A stretch of DNA of 64,000 nt. Origin: Lactarius indigo (taxonomy: Eukaryota > Basidiomycota > Agaricomycetes > Russulales > Russulaceae). The position numbers were made by a program, and so were the translations under genes. The notes beneath the pieces are model-generated. The model had not been told where the DNA came from and searched no databases. It saw only the letters and a list, made by a program, of their open reading frames with translations. Below are positions 46,040 through 56,729 of the stretch, in pieces (position 1 is the first letter of the stretch; the number at the start of each line of letters is the position of its first letter). The stretch is taken from positions 62,001 to 126,000 of the forward strand of contig JAFKAC010000031.1 of assembly GCA_025766275.1 (NCBI GenBank), written 5' to 3'.

Positions 46040-47755
46040 ATGTACCATGAAAATTATCAAAGAGGGCACTCCCCGCAGCGCGCTTCAAAGCATAAGTGCC
46101 AACTCCGCTCCTCTTTAAAACCATCACTGCCTTCCTACTTACATACCCTTCATCCTCACCTCGAAAGTACTGGCTCGAAGTATCTACCCACTGTAGACTC
46201 CATCCCTATAAACCGTATACCGTCCGGTACCTCATCTACCATAGAGGGACCGCCTTTCCAACTCGCGCTGAACACCATTACATGTGCATTTCCCGTGCAT
46301 CACCCTCGTATTTCTGAATATATGTCGACTGACGACATCGGTGCGACTCTTCCGCTGCCAAGTTTTAATGCCTGTATATTCCCTCCGAGCTATTTCCCGT
46401 ACGTCGTCCACGGTAGTGGCCGGAAAAGCGAAGGTTTGGTGGTGCATCAGCACCCGGGTACTGTCTGTTCTCTCATCTTCGACCAGGTGATCTGATGAAT
46501 GTTTTGACCTGTGTCTAACGAGAGCTGATGAGGAAATTCCTGAACAGGCATCCCCTGGTAGAATATACGCACCCCGTACAGCGGAGACCACTCCAAACCC
46601 GAATCACGAGGCCTCTCACGGGTGTCCGAGCCAAAGCGAATTTTCGCACGCATACCGGTTCACCCCATATAATGCTTACCCCACCCAATCGGTCGTCCGC
46701 GATCCCCTCATCGAGTCTCAACAGGTGTGACCGTTTCATGATCACCTTTTATAGTTGAGTGCTAAATGTGCAACCGTGGGCAGTGTGGCAGTGGCCCTGA
46801 TTCCCCACGGACCGACGCAAGTTGGGATGATGGGTCCCTCTATGGTTTCCGAGACGGGCACCCAGAACTATACCTGGTGAAGGACGCCCCCTCGTCAGCC
46901 AACTCATCCCTTTCTCTAGGAGCGGCCTCGCCCCCCTTTTCGAAGAGCTCTGGCGCAACACCCATTCCAGAAGGACTCCAATTCTCAGGCCCCTCCGTCA
47001 TCGATTCACCCGTCCCAAATATTTTTCCGAGCTTGCGATCGCGCGAAGATCAGCAAGATCAAGAAGCATGGACCCACACTCTTGTTAGCGTGGCCACACC
47101 AGTTGGTATGGATGGATGTCGAGACAACTACATGGAGGCGATGACTCCATACGGTCCCCAGGAAAGTAGCCCCCAGGCGCTGTACAGACCACGTCGCATA
47201 CTTCCCCCCAGTCCAGTGCCCCAACCTTACTTCGGTACAAGCCCGTCGTCACGCTCACCACCAGCGTACCCCAGCGACTTTCTTGCCGTGCATTCATCAT
47301 CGCAAGCAACTCCGCAGCACCAAAGCCGAGCCGCAAATACAAAGAAGCGACCTGAGAAGAAATATTGGTGCTCCAGCTGTAGGAGTGGTTTTTCACAATC
47401 CCAGGTGCTAGGCCGGCACATCAAAGATAAGCACGAAACTAAACGAACTTGTCATCATTGCAAATCCTTCACATGGTCTGGAGGGAGACCCCATCTGTAC
47501 CGAGAACATCTCCAAATGCAACATCCCCAGCTTGTACTCCCAGAGGTTGGACAAAAGAGTTCGAGACACACAAAGAAAAGATCGAAGCCTCATGTGCAGG
47601 GTGCAAGATACGCCAAAAAGAGTACGCCCCCTCTCTTCATGCCTCAGGCTTCTCGTTCTAACCGTGAACATACATTAATAGGCAAACTACATGCCTACGG
47701 TGATAAGGGATGCTCCGCTGCACAATTCGTCGTTTTTCCATGCGCCAAACAGTGA
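46040..47755 (+). CDS. Two-finger C2H2 protein, paralogue 5
   Basis: Exons 46040-46486, 46548-46724 and 46784-47755 give 531 aa, with 61 and 59 bp phase-0 introns. Exon 1 ends with VVHQHPGTVCSLIFDQ, like KMVHQHPSGPIHSLSDSQ of paralogue 3. Exon 2 matches paralogue 4 (NHEASHGC and AYPTQSVV against TPSHGC and GYPTRSVD). Exon 3 opens CGSGPDSP where paralogue 4 has CGLAFLSP. The fingers are CSSCRSGFSQSQVLGRH...H and CHHCKSFTWSGGRPHLYREH...H, followed by a Lys/Arg-rich segment. The ATG at 46040 is the first in frame, and the frame is open a little further up. It is the best-preserved copy structurally. Its function is unknown, presumably nuclear nucleic-acid binding. Confidence 0.75.
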
Positions 47756-49775
47756 CAGCTACGTCGCATCCCGTATCAAACTGACCTCTCCCACTTCAAA
47801 TAACGACGTGATCAGAACTACTTTGATCCACGTGGGGGGGAACTTGAAATTAGCTGGAACACTCTGGGTCGAAGTGCCCATGACCAGCCCTTACTACACC
47901 GTATCGTGGTTCGAATCGCTTTTGAAAAATCTTTTTACTCACCGTTGTATACCAGCCATCCTTCTCCATAATATGTGCTTCTACTTTCCAATTCTCAGAC
48001 ACAGTACCGATTTCATACCTATTTTTTTCCGTACAGACTTCGTACCATCTCTTGCGGCAATAACATTCCCTGTCCTCGCCTAGTGGAATTCGATGTATTC
48101 TGACTCTCTCATGCCAAAAAGTGTCTCGTAATACAATGTGATAATATGACCGTCCTGCCGAACTAGTTTGTGTGCCGAATCACAGGCCATCACCAGATCA
48201 CCCTTCACAATCACTACAACAGCACATCAGACTGAAGGGTTAGAAGGGGCCCCGTCAATCAAAGCCGATAAACCGACACCTGCCCTCCATGCGGAACCGA
48301 GGCGTGAAGGACGCCGCTCATCCCATTCCCAATTCTGACACAGCTCCAAGAAAATAGTAGCTAGACTTATTTCAGGACCCATACCGTAAAACAGATAACA
48401 AGTCTCCGTCCGACCTCACCGGTCTTTGGAACGAGGGTTGCGGTGGATAGATACCTAGAATGTCTACCGATCGCTATGCCGAAAGCAGGAAGAAAAGAAT
48501 GAGGAGGCGAGCCCCCAACCTGCTAGCGCCGTGACCCGTATTCACACAACAGGCCACGCCCGAGAATAGCACCCGGTAAGGGGATGTGATAAGAGTATCC
48601 CCGTCAATCGAACAACGATGGCACGCCTCGGGTTCGTTGTTGGAAACGTGTGCTTCTCGGTGGCACTTCAAGTTCATTGAACGTGGTTGAATCCGGGAAT
48701 ATTCCCCTTCAAAGCTGTGAACGAGCAGTGCCACCTTTCAGGGGCGAAAGGTTGCCCGTCACGGCGCGCTCATAGTTTCCGCATCTGCAATCGCATCTTA
48801 CGCCACCGGGGGGAACCAACTCTGAACAAGAAACGAGTAGAGTACCGGCAAAAAAAAACAAATTATCGAGGCGGTGCCATCCAAGCAGTCCAGAAGTCTA
48901 CGGGGAAGCGCGAGATCACGGCAACTTGGAGTCACGATGAACAAACACAGAAACAGGAAAGGTCGTATCCGTTGGAAAGTCAGGTCAGGTGTTTGTCAAC
49001 GACTGGAGGGCAAGGAGTCCTCGTTTGGCTAGAGACACCATGCGCGGTCGTCCATTGGGCGGTTGCACGCCCATATCAGAAACACCAGGGAAACGGCGAA
49101 GATAATCCAACGCCCATCATGCTGTATTTGGTCGCGGGAGTCCGGAGTCCCATGTTTGCAACAAGGTTTGCGAGTCGGATGTCGTTGTGCACTAATCCAG
49201 ACTCCCGCGCGACCGGAGGCGTGCCCATGGACAGGACGGCATGCTGGCAGGACTTGGACTTCATGATTACAGTAATACATCGTACGCGTCAATTGTTGTA
49301 GTCGATACCGTTCTGGGTCACGGCGGTTTGTACCTGGCGGGCTCAGGCTCAAGCTGATGTGCTAAGGATTGGTCACCCGGGCCGGGTGAATTCGCGTGTG
49401 ATATTTTTTGGCGCAGGCTCTGAGCTCAGGGTTCTTTCTCTCTCAGGGCAGAGAAACCCTTATTGTTCTCGTCGTAGTCACTGTTTGATGTCGTCCAACA
49501 GTGGCCATCATCGAGCCTATACGAGTCCTTATCGATGAAGAACGAAGGGATAGCGGCCACCCAGATGAGAAAAAAATTGGATGAAAGTGAGGGGGGAAGG
49601 GAGGGGGGTATATGCGATGTATGGTACTAGTACAGCCTGAGGACAAGACAACAAGAAACAGTGCGAGCGGCAAGATTTTTGCAGCTCCATCCCCCTCCGA
49701 TCCGGAACCGACTCTATTCCGGAGTTTCTAGAATCCGCTATTGGTACAACAACTTGAAATTGAAGTCTGACTTGG
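47756..49775. other. Spacer right of the zinc-finger cluster
   Basis: No gene is supported. The 48370-48460 stretch resembles 37071-37160. On the minus strand at 49076-49264 a frame contains HNDIRLANLV, which recalls the catalytic loop of fungal kinase-like proteins, but neither flank continues as a kinase. Confidence 0.4.
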
Positions 49776-51582
49776 CTACTGGTCGAAGTCGTACACAGCG
49801 CGCCCGCCCCCGTCGTCGCCTGAGCCTACAGGGCCACCCCACCCGCCAACATTACGCAAGAGCGGGTCGAGCGACGCGAGTTCGTCCTTGATACTGTTCC
49901 GCGCGAACACGTCGAGATCCTTCAGGAGCACCGAAATGATTTTCTGACAAACGCACGATTAGTTGTTTTTTTTAGCCATCAGCATACAAGAAGGTCGAAG
50001 GGGCCCACCTTGAACTTGCCGTCCACCTTGAGCACGAGTTCGCCCAGCGCGGGCGTCCAGCTCGGCGGGGGGCTATGTAGCACGCCGTTGCCCATGCCGT
50101 TACCCACGCCGCTGGCGCCGCCTCCACCTCCGCCGCCGGTGCCAAGCGCGACGTTCAGCAGCGCGTCGTCTGTGGCGGATGCTGGCGTTTGGCTCTGGAA
50201 GAGGTACGAGACGCCCGGGTGCGGTGCGAGGCCGAGCATATGCTGCGATGCGTGCGGGAAGGGTGAAGGCCCTAGAAGCTTGGCGAGCTTTGCGTAGAGC
50301 GCGGAGAGGATGTCGAGGAGCGAGAGGAGGGTCTGGGTGTAGTCGAGCGGGAAGGGCTGTAGCAGTGCGTTGGTCAGGCGTCGTATCAAGAAAGCAGGAG
50401 ACGGCTCTGATACCATGTGAGGGACGGCGAGATATGTGTCGGAGGTGTCTGGGACGTTCAGGGTGTAATCACCTACGCCTGTATGCCGCTTGGGTGGACG
50501 CCTCCAGAGACGCTAGGATCGAAGAAAAGGCATTAAGGAGAATGTGGGGTAAGAGGAGGGCAAAATACGAGCTACCATTTTTGGACGGTCGTTGTCCTCT
50601 TTCGCCTGCTCGTACTCGGTGAGCATGTTGAGCGCCGAGCGCAGAAAGTCGGTCGGATGCAAGATGTCGAAGAGGGACGAGAGTGACATGGCGAGGACCG
50701 CAAATCGATGTGTCCTAGCGGGGGGGGGATGTCAGTTCATCAAGGTAGCCCGGTACGTGATAACGCACACACCTCTTCTTCATCGCCGTATTGTTGAACA
50801 CGCGATCAAGCTCGATGCGCGACATCGCGATCGTATGAAACCAATGACTCCGCCTGCACGTACGGCCCGACAACGAGAATACAACATCAGAAACCCAGAC
50901 AGGACGTAAGTAAACAGCAGACGCACCCATCATGCACGTTCCGCATATACGTCAGCGTGATGATGCGCTTCTGCACCAGGTCCCGCAAGTACTCGACCGT
51001 CGCGCCAGGACTGCCCCCTCCCGGCGTGGCGCCCGCAACTGGCGGGGGGAACGTGTTCGGCGAGTCCGCGAGCAAGCTCTGCGCGTCCCACTCGCGCATG
51101 GTGGCGGCAGCGGCAGCGGCGGCCGCGGGCCCGCCGAGCGCAACGAACGCTTGTTGCTGTTGCTGTTGCTGCGCATGGTGTAGGGAGGCGAACTGCGGAA
51201 GCGAGGGGGTGGACGTGCCGGACGTGGTTGGTGTTGGGAGGGCACTCGAGGGGGTAACGGATGAGGCTGTGGGAGGCGGGACGTATGACGACGGGGGTGG
51301 TTGTGGTGTTGGTGTTGGCGGTAGCGGGGCCGAGAGTACATGTGGGGGGAGCAGCGGTGGTGCGTGCGTACCGTTGATTCCCGTACTGTTGTTACTACTG
51401 TTGCTGCTGCTGCCGGCAGCGATTACGCTGGTGGCGGCAGCCGCGTGGCTGTTGTTATTGTTGTTGTTGCTGTTTGTACCGCTACCACCGGGTTTGAACG
51501 AAGAAAGGAGGTTCTGAGCAGATGATTTTCGCCGCATGGCTGGGCGAAGGATAGATTGAGAGTCTGGAGTCGAAGGAGCCAT
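49776..51582 (-). CDS. 515-aa conserved-looking fungal protein, function unknown
   Basis: Five minus-strand exons (50927-51582, 50773-50853, 50576-50714, 50009-50512, 49776-49943) join in phase to give 515 aa ending VYDFDQ. The N-terminal 190 residues are low complexity, with Asn, Ser, Pro, Gln and Ala runs after a basic RRKSSAQNL. From about 195 the sequence looks like a conserved domain: ITLTYMRNVHDG across the first splice, FNNTAMKKR, MSLSSLFDI and LNMLTEYEQA. Then comes a C-terminal half with LLGPSPFPHASQHML and PHPGVSYLF. No enzyme motif, signal peptide or membrane segment is visible. I recognise the pattern as conserved but cannot name the family. It is divergent from NTF2 with only 133 bp between start codons. 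A decayed exon 4 copy lies at 39457-39890. Confidence 0.85.
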
Positions 51583-51715
51583 GCGACCTCGGTTCCTTCA
51601 CTCAAGATGAGGTTGCCCATACGCGGGTTGGTCACGCACGACCGGTAATCTAATCAGCCACGCGACTGCATCGCCTCCGCTATCGTGTCCTTTTGTCCTC
51701 TTCCTCCTCAAAGCT
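51583..51715. promoter_or_regulatory. Shared divergent promoter region
   Basis: Only 133 bp separates the two start codons of the 515-aa protein gene (minus) and NTF2 (plus). A pyrimidine-rich stretch (tgtccttttgtcctcttcct) lies just before the NTF2 ATG. No TATA box is obvious. Confidence 0.4.
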
Positions 51716-52342
51716 ATGGCAGACATCAATTCAATCGCAAAGCAATTTACTGATTTCTATTACACCACCTTCGATTCCAATCGTGCCAGTCTCGCACCCC
51801 TCTATGTGCGTCGCTTATCAGCACTCTCATTCTTTCTCTTGATGGTCTACTAACTGATCTTTTTTCTCCTAGCGCGATACATCGATGTTAACCTTCGAGG
51901 GAACCCAGATCCAGGGCACGAGCCAAATAGTCGAGAAGCTGACGGTATCACTACTCAGTCCCAGACCTCGGGACTATGACTGATAGACTAAATACTTAGT
52001 CTCTTCCTTTCGCCAAGGTGCAACACAAAGTGACGACTCTCGACGCGCAGCCATCCAACCCAACTGTCCCATCGCTCGTCGTGAGCGTTACTGGTTTACT
52101 CGTAGTGGGTTGAAGGGCTGCTCGTGCCCTACTAGAATCTGAGACCCATCACCGTCTAGGTCGATGATAGCCCGAATCCGCTGCAGTTCTCTCAAGTGTT
52201 CCAGCTCATTCCAGAGGGCGGGAGCTACTACGTGTACGTTATTTCCCCCCTTCTCTCTCTCTGCAGGTGAGAGCTAACGAAATGACACCTCCACCCCTTG
52301 TACAGACTCAACGACATATTCCGTCTCAATTATGGCGCCTGA
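51716..52342 (+). CDS. NTF2: Nuclear transport factor 2
   Basis: Five exons (51716-51805, 51873-51944, 52000-52104, 52160-52233, 52306-52342) give 125 aa, the usual size for the family. The protein opens MADINSIAKQFTDFYY and contains FEGTQIQGTSQIVEKL, NPLQFSQVFQLIPEG and the terminal NDIFRLNYG, all hallmarks of NTF2. It is a dimeric cone-shaped carrier that takes Ran-GDP through the nuclear pore into the nucleus. Exon 3 could end three bases earlier (GTAGTG donor). I chose GTGGGT because the protein then has the family length at LLVVDD. All four introns are 55-72 bp. It is convergent with the Rab11 gene, about 420 bp away. Confidence 0.95.
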
Positions 52343-52764
52343 TAGGAATAAAGCGAGTTGACGTAGATGCATATTGCCCAGCATAATGTCGTGTTTTGTT
52401 TCCTGTTGGGGCCGTTGTGAGAAGTATACCTAGCGGCCGTTCGTACTCGGACGACTGCAAATTTAAATATCAACACATATTGTTCGAACCACCACTGCCT
52501 TCGTGCAGGATCAGATCGCATCGATGTACGACCCTATCTCACTTTATTTTCATCATCGCATCATCGCTCAAGCTGTGTTTCATGCGGGATCACGAAAGGC
52601 CGCAATCACGGCGGGGATAACCCTAAGTGCACGGTATTCATCACAGATTAGACACTTACACCTCTAGCAAAGAGAGTGATACCAACAAGAAAAGGGAGAA
52701 CGACAGCCAGACATGGCGTAATTACATAGTAGTGGTATGTACGTGTAAGTGAGCCAGCCAACGT

Positions 52765-53734
52765 CTAGCAGCACCCGCCGCCCGCCTTAGCACTCGCATC
52801 AACACTCGGTGACACGGTGAGGGTGTCGCCCGAAGAAGGTTTGATCGGGTCTGCGCTCTGTTCAAGCTGCTTGCTTGATACGATGCGGTAAATGTCTGTC
52901 AGGATCGTTTGGAATGCCGATTCGACGTTTGACGCGTCCAGCGCGGACGTCTCGATAAACGACAGTCCATTCTCCGCTGCACACCGCCACGTGTCTCAGC
53001 TTACATCATTGTAAGGGGAACCGAGAACCGAACGCACCTGCGAAGGCTTTCGCTTCCTCAGTCGGTACAGCACGCAGGTGCTTGAGATCGCTCTTGTTAC
53101 CGACCAACATGATAACAATGTTCGAGTCTGCGTGGTCGCGCAGCTCCTTGAGCCAGCGCGTAACGTTAACGTACGTTGCGTGCTTTGCAATGTCGTAAAC
53201 GAGCAACGCGCCAACAGCACCACGGTAATAGCTGCCTCGACCAGGTCAGAATTACCGTATATGAAGATAGAAGGGCACGCACGCAGCCGTGATGGCGCGA
53301 TATCGCTCTTGACCAGCTGATAAGTTGAAGGTATGAGTATCATTAGTTGGAGAAGGGCAGTATAGTTGGGCGCACCTGTATCCCAAATTTGTGCTTTCAA
53401 AGTCTTCCCATCGACAGTGATTGAACGAGTGGCAAACTCGACACCAATCGTCGACTTAGTCTCGAGATTGAACTCGTTTCGTGTGAACCGTGAGAGCACT
53501 GGCTTAACGAGTGAATAAAGCACTTCAACCAAGGCACGCCGACATACGATTTCTGCCCACACGAGATGAGCTGGAGCAAACTAAATAGGAAAAGAAGTAC
53601 TCACGACTTTCCGACCCCAGAGTCACCAATCAGGACAACCTGGGCAGGCACAAACGGATAAGAGTGTGTCTCAGAGGAAAGAAACAGTGGCCACATACTT
53701 TGAAGAGATAGTCGAAATTGCTTCCCTCGGCCAT
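52765..53734 (-). CDS. Rab11-family small GTPase (Ypt3/Ypt31 type)
   Basis: Seven exons on the minus strand (53699-53734, 53605-53639, 53548-53552, 53376-53498, 53283-53316, 53038-53231, 52765-52976) give 212 aa. The third exon is only 5 nt (AAATC) and restores the invariant KSNLLSRF. The G motifs are GDSGVGKS (17-24), STIGVEF effector region, WDTAGQE, NKSD and ETSAL. The C-terminus GGGCC carries the double-cysteine geranylgeranylation site. Sequence such as [20 protein letters not shown] and [20 protein letters not shown] identifies Rab11. It would act at the trans-Golgi and recycling endosome in secretion and polarised growth. A second, diverged copy with the same exon sizes lies at 58323-59283. 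Confidence 0.95.
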
Positions 53735-54166
53735 GGTGATTTAAAAGATAAGTATTTCGAGTTCGGGTAGGATGAAGACCAAGAGGGAGGAATAAGCAGT
53801 TAATAGTAAAGGTTAGAGGAATCCGGAGCGCGATGTTGTACGAGGATTTCTCCAGAGGCGGAGATTCAATCTGGTGCCACCGAACGAAAAATCCTTGGAA
53901 AAGCCAATGCCGTGACAGTGTTCGTCTGAAATATCGTCTCTGAAGTACGAACGGCCCAATACTTATAGAAAAAACCACTCAAACCGAAACAAATGTCCCA
54001 TCAATCAATCATGATGACTATATTATGATCCCAGCACAGGAGTGGCGTGACAGTCACGTTGTGACGAGAAACATGTCACATTGTGCGATCCGGCTTCAGG
54101 CGCGTGTAATTTCGGGTATCGTGGTGCTCAGCGCTCCTGTTCCAGTTATATGCGCATACATCGACC
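53735..54166. other. Divergent intergenic region between Rab11 and TIP-like genes
   Basis: These 432 bp carry the upstream regions of both genes. No further coding or TATA-type element stands out. Repeated TCAATCAATCA-type sequence lies near 54001. Confidence 0.35.
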
Positions 54167-56729
54167 ATGCGAATATTCCACAGGCGACTTCGGCCTCCAC
54201 GACGTCTCTCACTTCTCCTCTTCGTCACCAGTGCTACCCTCTTTGTTGCACCAACCACCGCACTCTGGCCGTTTCCTCCAAAACGCTTCTCAGGCAACTC
54301 ACTTGTTGGCGCGGGTTCCTTGGGCCTCGATGACGGTGATGGCAGAGTTATAGCATTTGGCGATTTCAATGGTGATCATTTGTGCGTTTTCCACACATTG
54401 CCATGTTCCAGAACATTGTCCTGATCGGCGGATAGTATGGATGTTCTAACGCTGGCCTCCGACCAACACACCGTCTTCGTCTACCTCTGGAGTCATGGTA
54501 AGTAGCCCATTACATGTCCGCATGGACTTGCTACCCACAGTCGTCTAGCCAACTTTTCTTTCCATCGTTCCGCATCTTTCCGACATCCCGAACGCATTTA
54601 CAATGTCGTCCCCGGCGACTATACCCACGACGGCCGACTTGACCTACTAGTAATGTCACAAAGCCCATCATCCACCCGCATCTCTCTTTCCATCTACCCC
54701 GCCATGCCCGCCGGCGGGTTTTGTACGCAATTCTTTCCCCCCTCCATAAGCATACTTACAGCCGCATAGTTATGAATCCAATCGAACTTCCTCCCTCTTC
54801 ACTCGCTCAGCCCATTCCCTTCGATAGCGACGGTCAGATGCGAATCGACCTGCTAGGTCTTCAGCCCGGGTTCTCCCAACTCAGGATGTGGAAGAACGTA
54901 TGGAACGCTTCGGAACCTTCCGGTCCGCTATACGAGATGTAAGACTGCATATATGCGGCGTGTTCCCCTCTCACATCTCTCACAGTACCGATGCCCCCTT
55001 CTCCGGACCTCAATGCCGCATTTCCAACCCTCATAGCAATGCTGCTGTAGACCTCAACGGAGACTGCGTAGCTGGCTCGTATTTCCTACTTTTTGGTAAT
55101 TCCTTAATCCTGATTAATTTATGCAGATATATTCCTCGTTTGTGACGATGGTGCTGGAAGGAAGTCTTTCCAGGTCTGGGTCAGTGAACCTAGTGAAGGG
55201 TTCACCCTCGCACAACACGGCTCGCTCCCTGCGGGTACTCAGTCCGTTGTTTTCGCTGACATGGGTACTCTCACTTCGTCACCGACCTCTTTGGTAACGC
55301 TAATTTTCCCGTTTCAGACAGAGACGGAACCATTGACCTTCTCGTCACTACTTGCGATTTAATTTCTCGTTCCACGGGACTCGGGACGAACTGTGCCCTG
55401 AACATCGCTTACAATATGCAGCTCCCGCTGTGCGCCGCTACTTCGTCGTTCCCTTTTACCAGTGATCCCGCCGCCACGGCTCCCTGCCGCCGCCCTGATG
55501 CGCTATGTGTCGCCGACTCCAACTTCACTTTTGCTTTTTCTGGTCCGGTATGTCCTGTCTACACAATCCCCTACTCGTACATTTTTTTGACTACGCTCGC
55601 GAACACGATGTAGAACTATGTCAGTGTTCCAATAAAGGACCTTCTACAGGACGGGGGGAAGCTCCGGGTGCTCGACACGTCATTTTCACCTGCGCAGCCC
55701 GTCCTGCCGCGCCTCGGTGACGCCGATTTGGACGGCTTTCCCGACCTACTCCTCGTGACCGAGGGCCGCGTGCGCCTCCTGCTCTCCACACCCTGCGGGC
55801 GCGGGGTGCCTGGATGTTCAGCGCCCGGTGCCCGGCGCGGGTGGCGTGAGGTGCGCAAGGGCGTCGAACCGCTTGCGAGCATCAAGGACGCCCGGAGCGC
55901 GGTGTTCGTGGACATGGATGAAGACGGGACGCTCGACGTGATGGTGCAGCGTACGGGCGAACAAGGCGCCGGTCGAATACTCTTCGTGCAAAACAACTTC
56001 TATTACGACGCGTTCTTCATGAAAGCGATCCGTCCGTCCCCGTTTTCTCACATCATTTCCGTTTTTCTGAATTTTTTTTTTTGTAGTGATGAATGGTGCA
56101 TGCAGCTCGGGCTGGTGTGTACCAGAGAATAGCAGCCTTGCGCGCTATGCCGTCAGTCCTCCGTCTTCCCTATTACCTTACCGCTGTCTAATTGACTTTA
56201 TCGGCCCACCGTAAATAGCCCTCTGGTGCAAGCACGTCCGGCGCAAGCTATAAGTATACCATCTTGGACACATCCGGCCGGCGATCAGCCGCGCAAGTCC
56301 CACAGCTACCCCAGACGTCATACCAGGCGCTGAACACGCCATATGCGTTCTTTGGGCTCGGCCGTACGAACAACTACATCGAAAATCTGTTCGCCGGCGC
56401 GGGGCGCCAGCGTGTCGCCGCGCTCGAGATGGTCATCCCCAACTCGAAGCTCGTGATCAACCCCGGTCCCGCGCCCGGCGAGTGGCATAAGGAGCTTTAC
56501 CTCCGCCCCGGGCAGTGGATACCCTGGGTTGGCGTAAGCGTTCTGGGTACGATGATCGCACTTGCTGGAGTCGTGCTTGTGCTGCATCTCAACGAGAAGG
56601 TCCGTTTTTTTTTTTGGGCGTCCCTTGCTTGCTATTCACTCGATTCCTTCTTTCGTTTTCTACATTTAGCGTGAGGACGAGCTAGAGCGCAGACGCGCGT
56701 CGCACCATATCAACTTTGATGCGCTATGA
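54167..56729 (+). CDS. FG-GAP repeat membrane protein, ITFG1/T-cell immunomodulatory protein-like
   Basis: Eleven exons give 666 aa: 54167-54381, 54436-54497, 54549-54722, 54770-54938, 54986-55074, 55127-55264, 55318-55547, 55614-56031, 56087-56151, 56219-56599, 56670-56729. An N-terminal signal peptide (basic start, then LLLFVTSATLFVA) is followed by a beta-propeller region with calcium-type loops (DFNGD, DLNGD, DRDGTIDLL, DLDGFPDLL, DEDGTLDVM). A transmembrane segment comes near the end (WVGVSVLGTMIALAGVVLVL), then a short cytosolic tail ending HHINFDAL, like the FHFDAM end of animal TIP. It is therefore a type I membrane protein. In animals its role is still poorly defined, and in fungi it is unknown. 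The intron at 55075-55126 appears to use a GC donor. The others are GT-AG, 50-70 bp. Confidence 0.9.

Noticed and set aside
49076..49264. Minus-strand HNDIRLANLV resembling a kinase catalytic loop
   Set aside because: No DFD/DFG-like or N-lobe motif follows or precedes in any frame. One short match is not enough.
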